Of a stretch of 64,000 nucleotides of DNA, positions 33,137-42,122 are shown one piece after another. The notes beneath the pieces were generated by a model. It did not search any database, was not told where the DNA came from, and saw only the letters and a program-made list of their open reading frames with translations. Origin of the DNA: Actinomycetes bacterium (GTDB lineage Bacteria; Actinomycetota; Actinomycetes; Mycobacteriales; Mycobacteriaceae); assembly GCA_023461275.1 (NCBI GenBank), contig JAEYMI010000032.1:6196-70195 (forward strand). The letters are read 5' to 3'. How positions within the stretch are numbered: the first letter of the stretch is position 1; every line of letters begins with the position of its first letter. Made by a program: the position numbers and the translations under genes.

Positions 33137-34441
33137 GTGTCGGAGACGACGATCAGCACGGAGACGACGATCAGCACGAGGCGACGCTGGGTGATTCTGG
33201 CCGCCTCCCTGCTCGCCGCGTTGGCCACCACCTGCGTGGTCAGCGGCGTCGCCTTCCTGATCCCGGGTCTGCACCGAGACGGGATGAGTCTGTCGAGCGC
33301 GTCGTTGCTGGCCGCGGCACCGATGGTGGGATTGCTGCTCACGACGATCGCGTGGGGCTGGGCGCTCGATCACTGGGGAGAGCGCGGCATCCTGCTGATC
33401 TCACTGGGTCTGACCGTGGTGGCCACCTCGTTGACGGTGGCCGCGGCAGCCACCGGCGCGCCGTACTGGGTCGTCGGCATTCTGTTACTCGTGTCCGGCG
33501 CGGCTGCGGCGTCGACCAACGGAGCGAGCGGTCGCATTGTGGTCGGATGGTTCCCACCAGAGCAGCGCGGGGCGGCGATGGGGATTCGGCAGACCGCGCA
33601 GCCGCTGGGCGTCGGGATCTGCGCGATGACGGTGCCGGTACTGAGCCAATCACACGGTGTCGCAGCGGGACTCGGGGTTTTCGTCGCGATGGCGGTGATC
33701 GCACTGGTGGCCACCGCGTTGTTCATCGTCGACCCACCGCTGACCGTCACATCGGTAGCGGCAGCCGAATCCGACGAGAGCTCCGGCAAGGGGTCCGGCA
33801 AGGGGTCCGGCGCCGAGAATGACACCGCGTCGGCCGCACAGTCGTGGAACCCGTACCGTGCCAATGGTTTTCTGGCCCGAATCCACGCCGCCAGCGTGCT
33901 GTTGGTGGTGCCGCAGATGATCCTGTGGACCTTTGTTCCCACCTGGCTCATCGTCGACCGCGGCTGGTCGGCACCCACCGCGGGTGTCCTGGTGACGATC
34001 ACCCAATTCCTGGGCGCCGCAGGACGTATCGCTGCCGGACGGTGGTCGGATGTGTGGGGATCGCGGACCAGACCGATCCGCGTCATCGCGGTTGCGGCAG
34101 CCGTACTGACAGCCGCACTGGCATTGGCCGACCAGTGGGACCTCGCGGTCGCCATCCCCCTGATGGTCGCCGCGTCAGTGGTCTCGGTGGCCGACAACGG
34201 TTTGGCATTCACCGCGATCGCCGAGTACGCCGGACCGCGATGGAGCGGACGGGGATTGGCAATTCAGAACACCGCGCAGTACGTGATGAGCGCGGCCGCG
34301 GTACCGGCGATCGGCGCGACGATCGGGGCGTTGGGCTACCCGATCGCTTTCGGGATCGCCGCGCTGGCACCACTCATCGCAGTCGGTTGCGTCCCCATTC
34401 AGGTACCGAAGCGCGACATCGCCCCCTCTCAGCAATCCTGA
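33137..34441 (+). CDS. MFS transporter
   Basis: This 434-residue major facilitator protein has about 12 membrane helices, from WVILAASLLAALATTCVVSGVAFLI to the C-terminal helices ending IAFGIAALAPLIAVGCVPI. The cytoplasmic loop after helix 6 holds a Gly/Ser/Lys repeat (GKGSGKGSG) from a duplicated 15-bp unit near 33785-33812. The motif-A-like DHWGERG follows helix 2. Substrate unknown; position beside the FAH gene matches Rv2993c-Rv2994. GTG 33137 has GGTGAGGT just upstream; it overlaps tail-to-tail by 13 bp with the DUF1648 gene. Confidence 0.85.
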   Translation: MSETTISTETTISTRRRWVILAASLLAALATTCVVSGVAFLIPGLHRDGMSLSSASLLAAAPMVGLLLTTIAWGWALDHWGERGILLISLGLTVVATSLTVAAAATGAPYWVVGILLLVSGAAAASTNGASGRIVVGWFPPEQRGAAMGIRQTAQPLGVGICAMTVPVLSQSHGVAAGLGVFVAMAVIALVATALFIVDPPLTVTSVAAAESDESSGKGSGKGSGAENDTASAAQSWNPYRANGFLARIHAASVLLVVPQMILWTFVPTWLIVDRGWSAPTAGVLVTITQFLGAAGRIAAGRWSDVWGSRTRPIRVIAVAAAVLTAALALADQWDLAVAIPLMVAASVVSVADNGLAFTAIAEYAGPRWSGRGLAIQNTAQYVMSAAAVPAIGATIGALGYPIAFGIAALAPLIAVGCVPIQVPKRDIAPSQQS

Positions 34442-35451
34442 CCTCGGACATGTTGTCGCACAGTCGAGTTGATGAGTGACGCCGCGGTATGCGGATCATC
34501 GATCACGACGACCTCGGCACGGCCGTCGACGCGGCCGATCCGTAGCGCGGACCCAGATCGCAGAATGAATCCCTTGGTACCCGCCAATGCGCCCCGGACA
34601 CCCAACCGGTAGCCCCAGCCACCGTAGTCGCGGATCGCACGGACCTCGACCACGTCGGCACGCTCGATCGATTCGGCCGGAATCACCACTCGCGGCCAGC
34701 CCGGCCACGCGGAGATACGCACCTCACGGCGGTTGATCACCACTCGAAGCGCTCCGAGCATCAGCAACGAGATCAGCACCAGCACAACGACTACGAATCC
34801 CCAGCTGCGCAGGATCACCATGCCGACCACGGTGGCGGCGATCGCGACGGCCGCGAGCACGATCTGCACTCGCGACGTCACCGTGGTGGTCCAGATGAAC
34901 TGTTCGCCAGGTGCGAGATCCGAATAGCTTGGCGGGGTATCCGATTCGACTGGAACACTCGGCCAGCTCGGGACGATCAGCGCCGCACTCCATCCGACAG
35001 CGATCGCGATCAGCGCAGCGGCAATCATGGTCCACCACTGCCATCTGGCGTCGTGCGCATCGGCAAGACCGCGCTGCGCGGCCACCGACATCACGGTGAT
35101 CGCCGTAGTGAACGTCGTTGTGCCGGTGAGCAAACCGACAATGGTCCGTACCACTGCACTGTCCCGCGCCACAGCGGTCGCCGCGGTTCCGACCACCAAG
35201 CCCACCGCAGCGATGATCAGCGGGATGGCCGAGACCCAGCCATACGATGTGAAACCGTCGGCGGTGGAGTCGAACCCGAAGTGGGTGGCCACCGGATCGG
35301 GCAGTTCAGAGCGCCACTGACGCATCAACCACCAGCCGACTAGGCCCACCAGCAGTACCGGCACCGACACGGCGGCGACGCATCGGAGTCGATCTGCGCG
35401 TGTGGGCCGTGGCGACGCCCCGCCACTATTCGTTATTGGTTCCCGACTCAT
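34429..35451 (-). CDS. DUF1648-type membrane protein with PH-like tail
   Basis: This 340-residue membrane protein begins with a cytosolic stretch and a first helix (about 23-42), followed by LPDPVATHFGFDSTADGFTS, the short conserved segment of DUF1648 proteins. Helices follow at about 72-92, 103-122, 140-160, 195-215 and 218-238. The last ~100 residues form a soluble part with EVRISAWPGWPRVVIPAESIERADVVEV, resembling bPH-type domains. Its start overlaps the stop of a GntR regulator (ATGA), so it is the likely regulated partner. Function unknown. Confidence 0.78.
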   Translation of the reverse strand: MSREPITNSGGASPRPTRADRLRCVAAVSVPVLLVGLVGWWLMRQWRSELPDPVATHFGFDSTADGFTSYGWVSAIPLIIAAVGLVVGTAATAVARDSAVVRTIVGLLTGTTTFTTAITVMSVAAQRGLADAHDARWQWWTMIAAALIAIAVGWSAALIVPSWPSVPVESDTPPSYSDLAPGEQFIWTTTVTSRVQIVLAAVAIAATVVGMVILRSWGFVVVVLVLISLLMLGALRVVINRREVRISAWPGWPRVVIPAESIERADVVEVRAIRDYGGWGYRLGVRGALAGTKGFILRSGSALRIGRVDGRAEVVVIDDPHTAASLINSTVRQHVRGQDC

Positions 35452-35801
35452 TCCTTGCTCCTTTCCCGAAACGCTGCGAACAACGCGTCCTGGTCGATGC
35501 CCAGCCGCGCCGCGACAGCCAGCACCGCATCCATGGCAGTCACCAATTCGGCACGGCCGGTTGCAGATTCGGTGATGACCGCACCACGGCCCCGGCGAAG
35601 TTCCACCAGTCCCTCGTCGCGCAGGTCCTGATACGCCCGTAACACGGTGTGCACGTTGATCTCCAACGACGCGGCGACGTCCCGTGCCGAGGGCAACCGA
35701 TCCCCCGGACCGACCTCGCCGCGCACGATGGCACCCCGTACCGACGACGCCACTTGCTCAAAGAGCGGCGCCCGAGCGGACGGGTCGACACGGATGAACA
35801 T
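35448..35801 (-). CDS. GntR-family regulator (YtrA-like, short effector domain)
   Basis: The 117-residue protein is nearly all winged helix: FEQVASSVRGAIVRGEVGPGDRLPSARDVAASLEINVHTVLRAYQDLRDEGLVELRRGRGAVIT. A C-terminal tail of about 40 residues follows, the size typical of the YtrA subfamily, which usually represses a membrane transporter operon including its own gene. ATG 35801 follows TACAAT (35814-35809) by seven bases. A 6-7-6 inverted repeat just upstream is the probable operator. It is coupled to the DUF1648 gene by a 4-bp overlap. Confidence 0.9.
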   Translation of the reverse strand: MFIRVDPSARAPLFEQVASSVRGAIVRGEVGPGDRLPSARDVAASLEINVHTVLRAYQDLRDEGLVELRRGRGAVITESATGRAELVTAMDAVLAVAARLGIDQDALFAAFRERSKE

Positions 35802-35816
35802 GAGCCAAATTGTATA

Positions 35817-35835
35817 GTTCTATCTCAATTAGAAC
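35817..35835 (-). promoter_or_regulatory. Candidate operator of the GntR gene
   Basis: GTTCTA (35817-35822) and TAGAAC (35830-35835) form a perfect inverted repeat with a 7-base AT-rich spacer. It ends two bases before the TACAAT hexamer of the GntR gene, so a bound repressor would block the promoter. This region (35809-35846) is strikingly AT-rich for the genome. Confidence 0.65.
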
Positions 35836-35846
35836 AATGCCCTATC

Positions 35847-35876
35847 GAAAATGCCCGCCTCGCGGCGGGCATTTTC
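35847..35876 (-). terminator. Terminator of leuB-serA transcript
   Basis: GAAAATGCCCGCC (35847-35859) and GGCGGGCATTTTC (35864-35876) form a perfect 13-bp stem with a TCGC loop. It starts 38 bases past the leuB stop and ends in a T run on the minus strand. Confidence 0.88.
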
Positions 35877-35913
35877 ATGTGATCGGTGTCAGTGCGACGC
35901 CGTGATCGGCGAC

Positions 35914-36924
35914 CTACAGCCGTTCGCGAATCCGCTTGCCCACCTCAGTGGTACCGAGCTTGGCACCACCACGGTCGGCGAGGTCGGCCAGCACGGCCTG
36001 CTCAACCCGGGCAGCCGCGTCGGCCTGTCCGAGGTGCTCGAGCAGCAAGGCAGCAGAGAGGATCGCAGCGGTCGGATCGGCTTTACCCTGACCGGCGATA
36101 TCGGGTGCACTGCCGTGTACCGGCTCGAACATCGACGGGTTGGTGCGGGTGGCATCGATGTTGCCCGAAGCGGCCAGACCGATTCCGCCGGTGACCGCGG
36201 CAGCGAGGTCGGTGATGATGTCGCCGAACAGGTTGTCGGTGACGATCACGTCGAACCGGCCCGGATCGGTGACCAGGTAGATCGTCGCGGCGTCGACGTG
36301 GCAGTAGGCCGTCTCGACGTCGGGGAACTCAGCGCCGATCTCGTCGACCGCACGTGCCCACAGCGAGCCGGCGAAGGTCAGCACGTTGGTCTTGTGGACG
36401 AGCGTCACATGCTTTCGACGCTGCTGAGCGCGCTCAAAGGCGTTGCGCACCACGCGTTCCACGCCGAAACGGGTGTTCACCGACACCTCGGTCGCGACCT
36501 CGTGCGGCGTGCCGACCCGGATGGCGCCACCATTGCCGGTGTAGGGACCCTCGGTCCCCTCGCGCACGACCACGAAGTCGAACTGCGGATCGCCGGCCAG
36601 CGGGGTCGGCACACCGGGGAATCGACGCGATGGCCGCAGGTTGATGTGGTGATCGAGCGCGAAGCGCATCTTCAGCAACAATCCGCGCTCGAGGATGCCC
36701 GACGGAACCGACGGATCACCGATGGCGCCGAGCAGGATCGCATCGTGCTCACGGAGCGAGTCGAGATCGGCATCGGTGAGCAGCTCACCATTGCGGTGAT
36801 AGCGGCGGGCTCCGAGGTCGTACTCGGTGGTCTGCAGACCAGGACTCACCGCGTCGAGCACGCTGAGCGCCTCGGTCACGACCTCTGGTCCGATGCCGTC
36901 GCCGGCGATGACTGCGAGCTTCAC
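35914..36924 (-). CDS. leuB: 3-isopropylmalate dehydrogenase
   Basis: LeuB oxidises and decarboxylates 3-isopropylmalate with NAD+ in leucine synthesis. The 336-residue protein shows IAGDGIGPEVVTEAL at the start, the substrate-binding VREGTEGPYTGNGG, the metal-binding Asp segment VTDNLFGDIITDLAAAVTGGIGLAASGN, and EPVHGSAPDIAGQGKADP. GTG 36924 overlaps the serA stop as GTGA, coupling leucine and serine genes as in Rv2995c-Rv2996c. Confidence 0.97.
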   Translation of the reverse strand: MKLAVIAGDGIGPEVVTEALSVLDAVSPGLQTTEYDLGARRYHRNGELLTDADLDSLREHDAILLGAIGDPSVPSGILERGLLLKMRFALDHHINLRPSRRFPGVPTPLAGDPQFDFVVVREGTEGPYTGNGGAIRVGTPHEVATEVSVNTRFGVERVVRNAFERAQQRRKHVTLVHKTNVLTFAGSLWARAVDEIGAEFPDVETAYCHVDAATIYLVTDPGRFDVIVTDNLFGDIITDLAAAVTGGIGLAASGNIDATRTNPSMFEPVHGSAPDIAGQGKADPTAAILSAALLLEHLGQADAAARVEQAVLADLADRGGAKLGTTEVGKRIRERL

Positions 36925-38516
36925 GACAGATCGACCTGCTCGATCAGCGTTGCCTTCACCGCGTCACTGATGGCGGCGACCACGTCGTCGGCGATGACAT
37001 CGCTGAGCCGCAGCATCACGGTCGCGCCGTCACCGTCGGCGTCCTGGGACAGTCCGGCGGCCTTGATATCGATGCCGGCATCACCGAGCAGGGTGCCGAT
37101 CTTGCCCAGCGAGCCCGGCTGATCGGCGTAACTGATCAGCAGGTTCCGGCCTTCGGCACGCAGGTCGAAGTTGCGCCCGTTGATGTTGACGATCTTCGGG
37201 ACTTCGCGAGTACCGCTGAGGGTGCCCGACACGTTGTGCACGCTTCCGTCGGCGTAGACCGCCCGCACGTCGACCACGCTGCGATGGTTGGGGCTCTCGG
37301 TGGCAGTGCTGACCTCGCTGGTCAATCCGCGCTGCTCGGCGACGGCCGGAGCGTTGACGAAGGTGACCGGCTCGTCGAGCACCGCGGAGAACAGTCCGCG
37401 CAGGGCCGACAACCCGAGCACCTCGACCGAGTGGGCGGCGATCTCGCCGCGCACGTCGACCTGCAGCGAGGTCGGCGGCTCCGATCCGATGGCACCCACC
37501 AGCACACCGGCCTTGCGCGCGACCTCGAGCCACGGCGCAACCTCTTCGTCGACCGCACCGCCGGTGATGTTCACCGCGTCGGGGACGAAGTGACCGGCCA
37601 GCGCGAGGCGGACGCTCTTGGCGACGTCGGTGCCGGCGCGGTCCTGCGCCTCCGACGTCGAGGCACCCAGGTGCGGGGTCACGACGACCTCGGGCAGCTC
37701 GAACAGCGGCGAATCGGTGCACGGCTCGGTGGCGTACACGTCGAGTCCGGCGGCGCGCACGTGGCCGGCGGTGATCGAGTCGGCCAGCGCCTGCTCATCG
37801 ATCAGCCCGCCGCGGGCGGCGTTGACGATGACAACGCCCTGCTTGGTCTTGGCCAGCTGTTCCTTACCGATGAGGCCGAGGGTTTCCGGCGTCTTCGGCA
37901 GATGCACGGTGATGAAGTCGGCGCGCTCGAGCAGTTCGTCGAGGCTGACCAGTTCGATGCCCAGCTGCGCCGCGCGCGCCGGTGACACGTAGGGGTCATA
38001 GGCGATGATCGAGGTCTCGAACGCCGCGAGCCGGTGTGCGACCAGCTGTCCGATGCGGCCGAGCCCGACCACACCGACGGTCTTGTCGAAGATCTCCACA
38101 CCGTTGAACGACGAGCGCTTCCACGTGTGCTCGCGCAGCGTGCGATCGGCGGCCGGGATCTGTCGCGATGCCGACATCAGCAGGGCGATGGCGTGTTCGG
38201 CGGCGGTGTGGATGTTCGACGTCGGCGCGTTGACGACCATCACGCCGCGCTCGGTCGCGGCCGGAACGTCGACGTTGTCGAGTCCGACGCCGGCACGGGC
38301 GACGATCTTCAGTTTCGGCGCGGCCTGCAGTACCTCGGCGTCGACGGTGGTTGCCGAGCGAACCAGGATCGCGTCGGCGTCGGCGACGGCGTCGAGCAGC
38401 TTGGGACGATCAGGACCGTCCACCCACCGGACCTCGACGTCGTCACCCAGCGCCTCCACGGTCGACGGTGCCAGTTTGTCGGCGATCAGGACGACCGGAC
38501 GGCCAGCTGAGCTCAC
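36921..38516 (-). CDS. serA: D-3-phosphoglycerate dehydrogenase
   Basis: SerA oxidises 3-phosphoglycerate, the first step of serine synthesis. Features in order: substrate domain with IVARAGVGLDNVDVPAA, NAD-binding VGVVGLGRIGQLVAHRLA, catalytic VVTPHLGASTSEAQ, an intervening ASB domain (about 315-450) and a C-terminal ACT domain (about 455-531, ISYADQPGSLGKIGTLLGDAGIDI), the long form found in mycobacteria and inhibited by serine. I prefer GTG 38516 because GGAG lies six bases upstream; ATG 38528 in the same frame is the alternative. TAAGCT near 38562-38557 is a possible -10. Bases 38529-38767 up to the protease hold no gene. Confidence 0.95.
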   Translation of the reverse strand: MSSAGRPVVLIADKLAPSTVEALGDDVEVRWVDGPDRPKLLDAVADADAILVRSATTVDAEVLQAAPKLKIVARAGVGLDNVDVPAATERGVMVVNAPTSNIHTAAEHAIALLMSASRQIPAADRTLREHTWKRSSFNGVEIFDKTVGVVGLGRIGQLVAHRLAAFETSIIAYDPYVSPARAAQLGIELVSLDELLERADFITVHLPKTPETLGLIGKEQLAKTKQGVVIVNAARGGLIDEQALADSITAGHVRAAGLDVYATEPCTDSPLFELPEVVVTPHLGASTSEAQDRAGTDVAKSVRLALAGHFVPDAVNITGGAVDEEVAPWLEVARKAGVLVGAIGSEPPTSLQVDVRGEIAAHSVEVLGLSALRGLFSAVLDEPVTFVNAPAVAEQRGLTSEVSTATESPNHRSVVDVRAVYADGSVHNVSGTLSGTREVPKIVNINGRNFDLRAEGRNLLISYADQPGSLGKIGTLLGDAGIDIKAAGLSQDADGDGATVMLRLSDVIADDVVAAISDAVKATLIEQVDLS

Positions 38517-38767
38517 GATTTTCTCCATGTTGTCGATGGCGGACGTTCGCGATCAGCTTAGAGGTCGCCCATCGCGCGGCAGACAGCCGGTCCGTCGCGA
38601 GCGAACCGCTGCAGGTGGCGCGCGGGTGGATTGTGATCGGCATTACGGATAGGTTGCAAACGAACCGCGGGAGGATTCCGGTCACGGCACATTCACAGAA
38701 TCTCCCGGTACGGTGTCATATGGCCTCCGGCTCAGGTGGCCATGGGTGCGTTGACGAGTGGAGCGTG

Positions 38768-39430
38768 ATGACAAGGAAGCTGACGGCACTGCTGGCCGTC
38801 CTGGCGGCGACGGTGTTGGCGGGTTGGGGTTCAGGAGTGGCGATGGCCGCACCGAACATCCCCCTCGGCGGTGGTTCCGGAATTCTCGTTCTCAAGGGCG
38901 GCAACTCCGCGTCGGCGTGCACGCTGACCACCATCGGCAGGACGAGTACCGGCAGACTGATCGGTATCACTGCCGGCCACTGCGGCAAGCCCGGCCAGAA
39001 GGTCTATTCGGAGAGCTTCCAGGACCGCGGTCAGGCCGGCACCATCACCTACTCGACGCCGGACCTCGACATCGCGGTGATCGAGTTCGATCAGAACCGG
39101 GTGATTCCGGTGCGATCGGTGCGCGGGGTGACGATCAACAGCGTCGACACGCGTCCGATCGGCTTCCCGACCATCGCCTGCAAGACCGGCCGCACCACCG
39201 GATCCACCTGCGGCGTGGCCTGGTTCTCCGACGGTGATGCCCATCTCAGCCAGCTGTGTGTCGTCGAAGGCGACAGCGGCAGCCCCGTGGTGGTCGGTGA
39301 TCGCCTGGTCGCCATGGTCAACGCCTACTACTTCCTGGCCTGCGTGGGTCCGGAGACCGGCACCAACATCGGCCCGATTCTGGCCCGCGTGAACTCGCTG
39401 CCGAACTACAAGGGCTTCCACGTCATCTGA
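38768..39430 (+). CDS. Secreted trypsin-like (S1 family) serine protease
   Basis: The precursor has 220 residues with a clear signal peptide (MTRKLTALLAVLAATVLAGWGSGVAMAAP, cleavage expected after AMA). The catalytic triad is readable: His in GITAGHCGK, Asp in TPDLDIAVIEF and Ser in VEGDSGSPVVVGD. Cysteines pair around the active sites (SACTLT with GHCGK, IACKT with TCGVAW, LCVVEG with LACVG). The small size is that of chymotrypsin-like exported peptidases of actinobacteria. GTG 38765 directly precedes ATG 38768; AGTGGAG lies upstream. Confidence 0.9.
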   Translation: MTRKLTALLAVLAATVLAGWGSGVAMAAPNIPLGGGSGILVLKGGNSASACTLTTIGRTSTGRLIGITAGHCGKPGQKVYSESFQDRGQAGTITYSTPDLDIAVIEFDQNRVIPVRSVRGVTINSVDTRPIGFPTIACKTGRTTGSTCGVAWFSDGDAHLSQLCVVEGDSGSPVVVGDRLVAMVNAYYFLACVGPETGTNIGPILARVNSLPNYKGFHVI

Positions 39431-39449
39431 TCGTCCTGATCTGATCGAC

Positions 39450-39485
39450 CTCGTGCGCGGTGCCATCAGTGGCGCCGCGCACGAG
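39450..39485 (+). terminator. Terminator of the S1 protease gene
   Basis: CTCGTGCGCGG (39450-39460) pairs with CCGCGCACGAG (39475-39485), extended inward by GCCA/TGGC around a TCAG loop, giving about a 16-bp stem. It starts 20 bases after the protease stop. Confidence 0.85.
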
Positions 39486-39539
39486 TCGTCTGTGCGACGC
39501 CTCCCAACCGGTTTCTGGCACTTGGCTGTGAGGTTGTTG

Positions 39540-39553
39540 TAAGGCTACCCTTA
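39540..39553 (+). promoter_or_regulatory. Iron-box-like dyad before the GT2 gene
   Basis: TAAGGCTACCCTTA is a dyad (TAAGG-N4-CCTTA) resembling the core of DtxR/IdeR iron boxes (TTAGGTTAGGCTAACCTAA), matching about 13 of 19 positions in the full alignment. TACCCT within it could be the -10 of the GT2 gene, whose start is 34 bases downstream. Candidate only. Confidence 0.35.
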
Positions 39554-39586
39554 GTCGACTTGTCGTCGTCGGAGGGGAATCCGCAC

Positions 39587-40618
39587 GTGTATGGACGTGG
39601 ACGTGCACTCGTGCACGAACCGCTCTCCCTGTCGCAGGTCCGGATATCTGTGGTCATCCCGGTCTTCCGGAGCGCGACCTACATTCGGGACTGCCTGCAA
39701 TCGGTCCTCGACCAGCAGTTCGGAGTCGAGGAGATCGTCCTCGTCGACGACTGCACCGACGATGATTCGATCGAGATCGCGACCCGATTCCTGGCCGCGT
39801 CGACCGTCGAGGTCTCGGTGATCCGCCAGGACCGCAACCAGGGTGCGGGTCGGGCGCGCAATGCCGGCGTCACGGCGGCGACCGGGAACGTGATCTGGTT
39901 CTTCGATAGCGATGATCTCGCCGCACCCGCGTTCACTGCGGAGATGGCCGGGGCCCTGGTGGCGCACGACGCCGACTTCGTCACCTGCCGAACATCGTTC
40001 GTCGAGGAGAACGGCACGATGATCGGCACCGTGGAGCCTCGATTTCGCGAGACCGCGGTCAGCGGTCGGGACTTCGCCTCGATGTTGATCAACGGCGACG
40101 TCAAGGCCTATCCCACGCCGCGCCTATTCCGTCGCGACGTTCTCGGCGACCACCCGTGGGACGATCGCCGGGCCTATGAGGACATGGCCGCCACCACCCG
40201 GATCGCGCTGCGCTCGAGCACCGTCGCGCTCATCGACGAACCACTCATGTCGTATCGACAGCACGACCAATCGACCTCACACGTCGTTGCGCCGCACACC
40301 CGAGACGTCTTCGCCATGGGCGAGGAGATGTCGGAACTGATCGGCGAGATGTTCGACGGCAAGCAGGCTCGACGACTCGCCCGACGATTCCTCTATCGCG
40401 AGACGCTGATACCGGCCGCTCATTTGGCGATGCGCGCCCGGCACGACCGCACCGGGGAACCCGCACTGATTGGCGAGATCCTCGAGAAGTCCCGGAGGCG
40501 CAGCCGGGTCGCCGACACGCTCCCGCTATTGTGTGACCGGCAGTTCCGTTCCGCCGCATTCGCTTTGACGATCAAGGTGATGCCGAACACGTACTCTGCC
40601 GTGTTACGACGTCGATGA
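39587..40618 (+). CDS. Family 2 glycosyltransferase
   Basis: The 343-residue protein has a GT-A fold N-terminal domain: ISVVIPVFRSATYIRDCLQSVLDQ, EIVLVDDCTDDDSIEIA, the DxD-type FFDSDDLAAPAF, and an acceptor-side ED motif in RRAYEDMAATTRIAL. No membrane helix is evident, so it works in the cytoplasm, perhaps at the membrane surface. Donor and acceptor sugars are unknown. GTG 39587 has GGAGGGG nine bases upstream; a TTG at 39560 is in frame but has no ribosome site. A PIG-L deacetylase gene follows 53 bp later, suggesting a two-step glycan modification. Confidence 0.85.
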   Translation: MYGRGRALVHEPLSLSQVRISVVIPVFRSATYIRDCLQSVLDQQFGVEEIVLVDDCTDDDSIEIATRFLAASTVEVSVIRQDRNQGAGRARNAGVTAATGNVIWFFDSDDLAAPAFTAEMAGALVAHDADFVTCRTSFVEENGTMIGTVEPRFRETAVSGRDFASMLINGDVKAYPTPRLFRRDVLGDHPWDDRRAYEDMAATTRIALRSSTVALIDEPLMSYRQHDQSTSHVVAPHTRDVFAMGEEMSELIGEMFDGKQARRLARRFLYRETLIPAAHLAMRARHDRTGEPALIGEILEKSRRRSRVADTLPLLCDRQFRSAAFALTIKVMPNTYSAVLRRR

Positions 40619-40671
40619 ATCCACATCGATGACTCCATTCTGCTGAGTCGATACTTCAGGGGGAACCACAC

Positions 40672-41319
40672 GTGATCCGCACGCTCGTCGTGTCACCGCA
40701 TCTCGACGATGCCGTCTTCTCGGCCGGAGAGTTCTTGGCCAGCCGACCGGAATCGGTGGTCGTGACGATGCTGGCCGGCGCACCCGATCCCCCGGTGGTG
40801 ACCGAGTGGGACACCGACAGCGGATTCGCTTCGTCGCAGGAGTCACTGGAAGCGCGCTGGCGTGAGGACGAGGCGGCGCTCGCCGAACTCCATGCCCTTC
40901 CGGTGCATCTGGGATTCCTCGACGGCCAGTATGAGCCGGCCGACATCGTCGAGATGGCCGGCGCCCTGCGCGACGTGGTGGACGAGCATCGACCCGACGT
41001 GGTGGTGGGTCCGCTCGGAGTCCATCACGACGACCATGAGCGGGTGCGTGATGCGGTTCTTGCCGCGGATCTCGATGTGCCGCTCTACCTTTACGCCGAT
41101 CTGCCGTACAGCTGCTATCGTGCGCGCGACGCGTGGCGTGCCCGACTCGCCATCCGCCGCCGTGGCTTCTCACTGCGCCGCGAATCACTCAGCGGTGGGG
41201 CGTGCGACCTCAAGACCGCCGCGGTGCGCTGTTACCCGACGCAGGTCAAACAGTTCGAACTCAACAAGATCCTTGTGCCGGAACGGTTCTGGCGAGTCAG
41301 GTGGCGCGGGGCTCGGTAG
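40672..41319 (+). CDS. PIG-L (LmbE-like) zinc deacetylase
   Basis: This 215-residue deacetylase family protein has its zinc site motif PHLDDAVFSAG (His-x-Asp-Asp) at residues ~9-19 and the third ligand segment VHHDDHERVRDAVL at about 118-131. Relatives remove acetyl groups from GlcNAc-linked compounds such as mycothiol precursors, lincosamide intermediates or surface glycans. Co-directional with the GT2 gene, so a GlcNAc-containing glycan is a reasonable guess, not proven. GTG 40672 has AGGGGGAA about 7 bases upstream. Confidence 0.87.
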   Translation: MIRTLVVSPHLDDAVFSAGEFLASRPESVVVTMLAGAPDPPVVTEWDTDSGFASSQESLEARWREDEAALAELHALPVHLGFLDGQYEPADIVEMAGALRDVVDEHRPDVVVGPLGVHHDDHERVRDAVLAADLDVPLYLYADLPYSCYRARDAWRARLAIRRRGFSLRRESLSGGACDLKTAAVRCYPTQVKQFELNKILVPERFWRVRWRGAR

Positions 41320-41324
41320 CCGCA

Positions 41325-42122
41325 CTACGGCTGCTCGACCAACGATCCGTCGCGTAAACGTCTGAGTACCCGCGCGTCGGACAGTTCGTCGCGCAGCTCA
41401 GGATGCCGGTGATAGAAGTCCATCAGCCAGAACGTGGGCAAGGGCCCGAGACATGTGTCGTCCACACGAATCTCATCGCTCCTGCGGTCGGGTACCAGCG
41501 ACACCCACCAGCCTTCACGATTGTCCCCACGCAACGGAGACGGACGAACACGCTCGATGTCCGCCCACGGCAGGTCGATGTTGGACTTCGGCACCTGACA
41601 TCCGACACCGGAGATCACCAGTGCCGGCGCCCGATTTAGAGCCGACCGGATGGTCACCACCGCCCCGGAAACCCCCAACAACAAACTGATGGCCGCGCGA
41701 ATGTCGCGTGTCATCGCATCTGGGAAGAGCGACTCGAAATGGCCCTGTTTCAAGGCCAACGAGGTCGCTAGAAGAGCCAACGAGGCCAACAGCATTCCCG
41801 CGTTATTGAGCGCATGCGAACGCGGATCCACCGCTATTTCCAGCCTGCCGTGAACGAGCCGGGCTCCCTGCGTGTCGCATAACGGTCGGTACCGCGACGG
41901 TACCGAGATCAGACGATCGGCGAGGGGTACCGCCATGGCGATTGCGAACAGCCCCATGCACAGCGCCTCTGCGGTGTCGTGACCCGTGAGCGCGAACAGA
42001 CTACAAACAAGTCCGAGGGCGCAGAGCATGCCGAAGAGAAACAGGCCTTTGACGTCGCCCCGGGATCGGCGCACGCACCAGATCTCCGGGACCGGAAAAG
42101 TAGTGTCAACGTCCGCGTTCAC
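41325..42122 (-). CDS. Membrane protein of unknown function, coupled to a GNAT gene
   Basis: This 265-residue protein has paired hydrophobic hairpins at about 22-60 (VKGLFLFGMLCALGLVCSLFAL and ALCMGLFAIAMAVPLADRLI) and about 98-165 (NNAGMLLASLALLATSLAL and IRAAISLLLGVSGAVVTI). A soluble C-terminal part includes KSNIDLPWADIERVRPSPLRGDN, reminiscent of a bPH-like domain. I do not recognise a family with confidence. GTG 42122 overlaps the GNAT stop as GTGA; the frame extends upstream over the GNAT gene but that part reads as antisense-like arginine-rich sequence. Stops five bases from the PIG-L stop. Confidence 0.7.
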   Translation of the reverse strand: MNADVDTTFPVPEIWCVRRSRGDVKGLFLFGMLCALGLVCSLFALTGHDTAEALCMGLFAIAMAVPLADRLISVPSRYRPLCDTQGARLVHGRLEIAVDPRSHALNNAGMLLASLALLATSLALKQGHFESLFPDAMTRDIRAAISLLLGVSGAVVTIRSALNRAPALVISGVGCQVPKSNIDLPWADIERVRPSPLRGDNREGWWVSLVPDRRSDEIRVDDTCLGPLPTFWLMDFYHRHPELRDELSDARVLRRLRDGSLVEQP

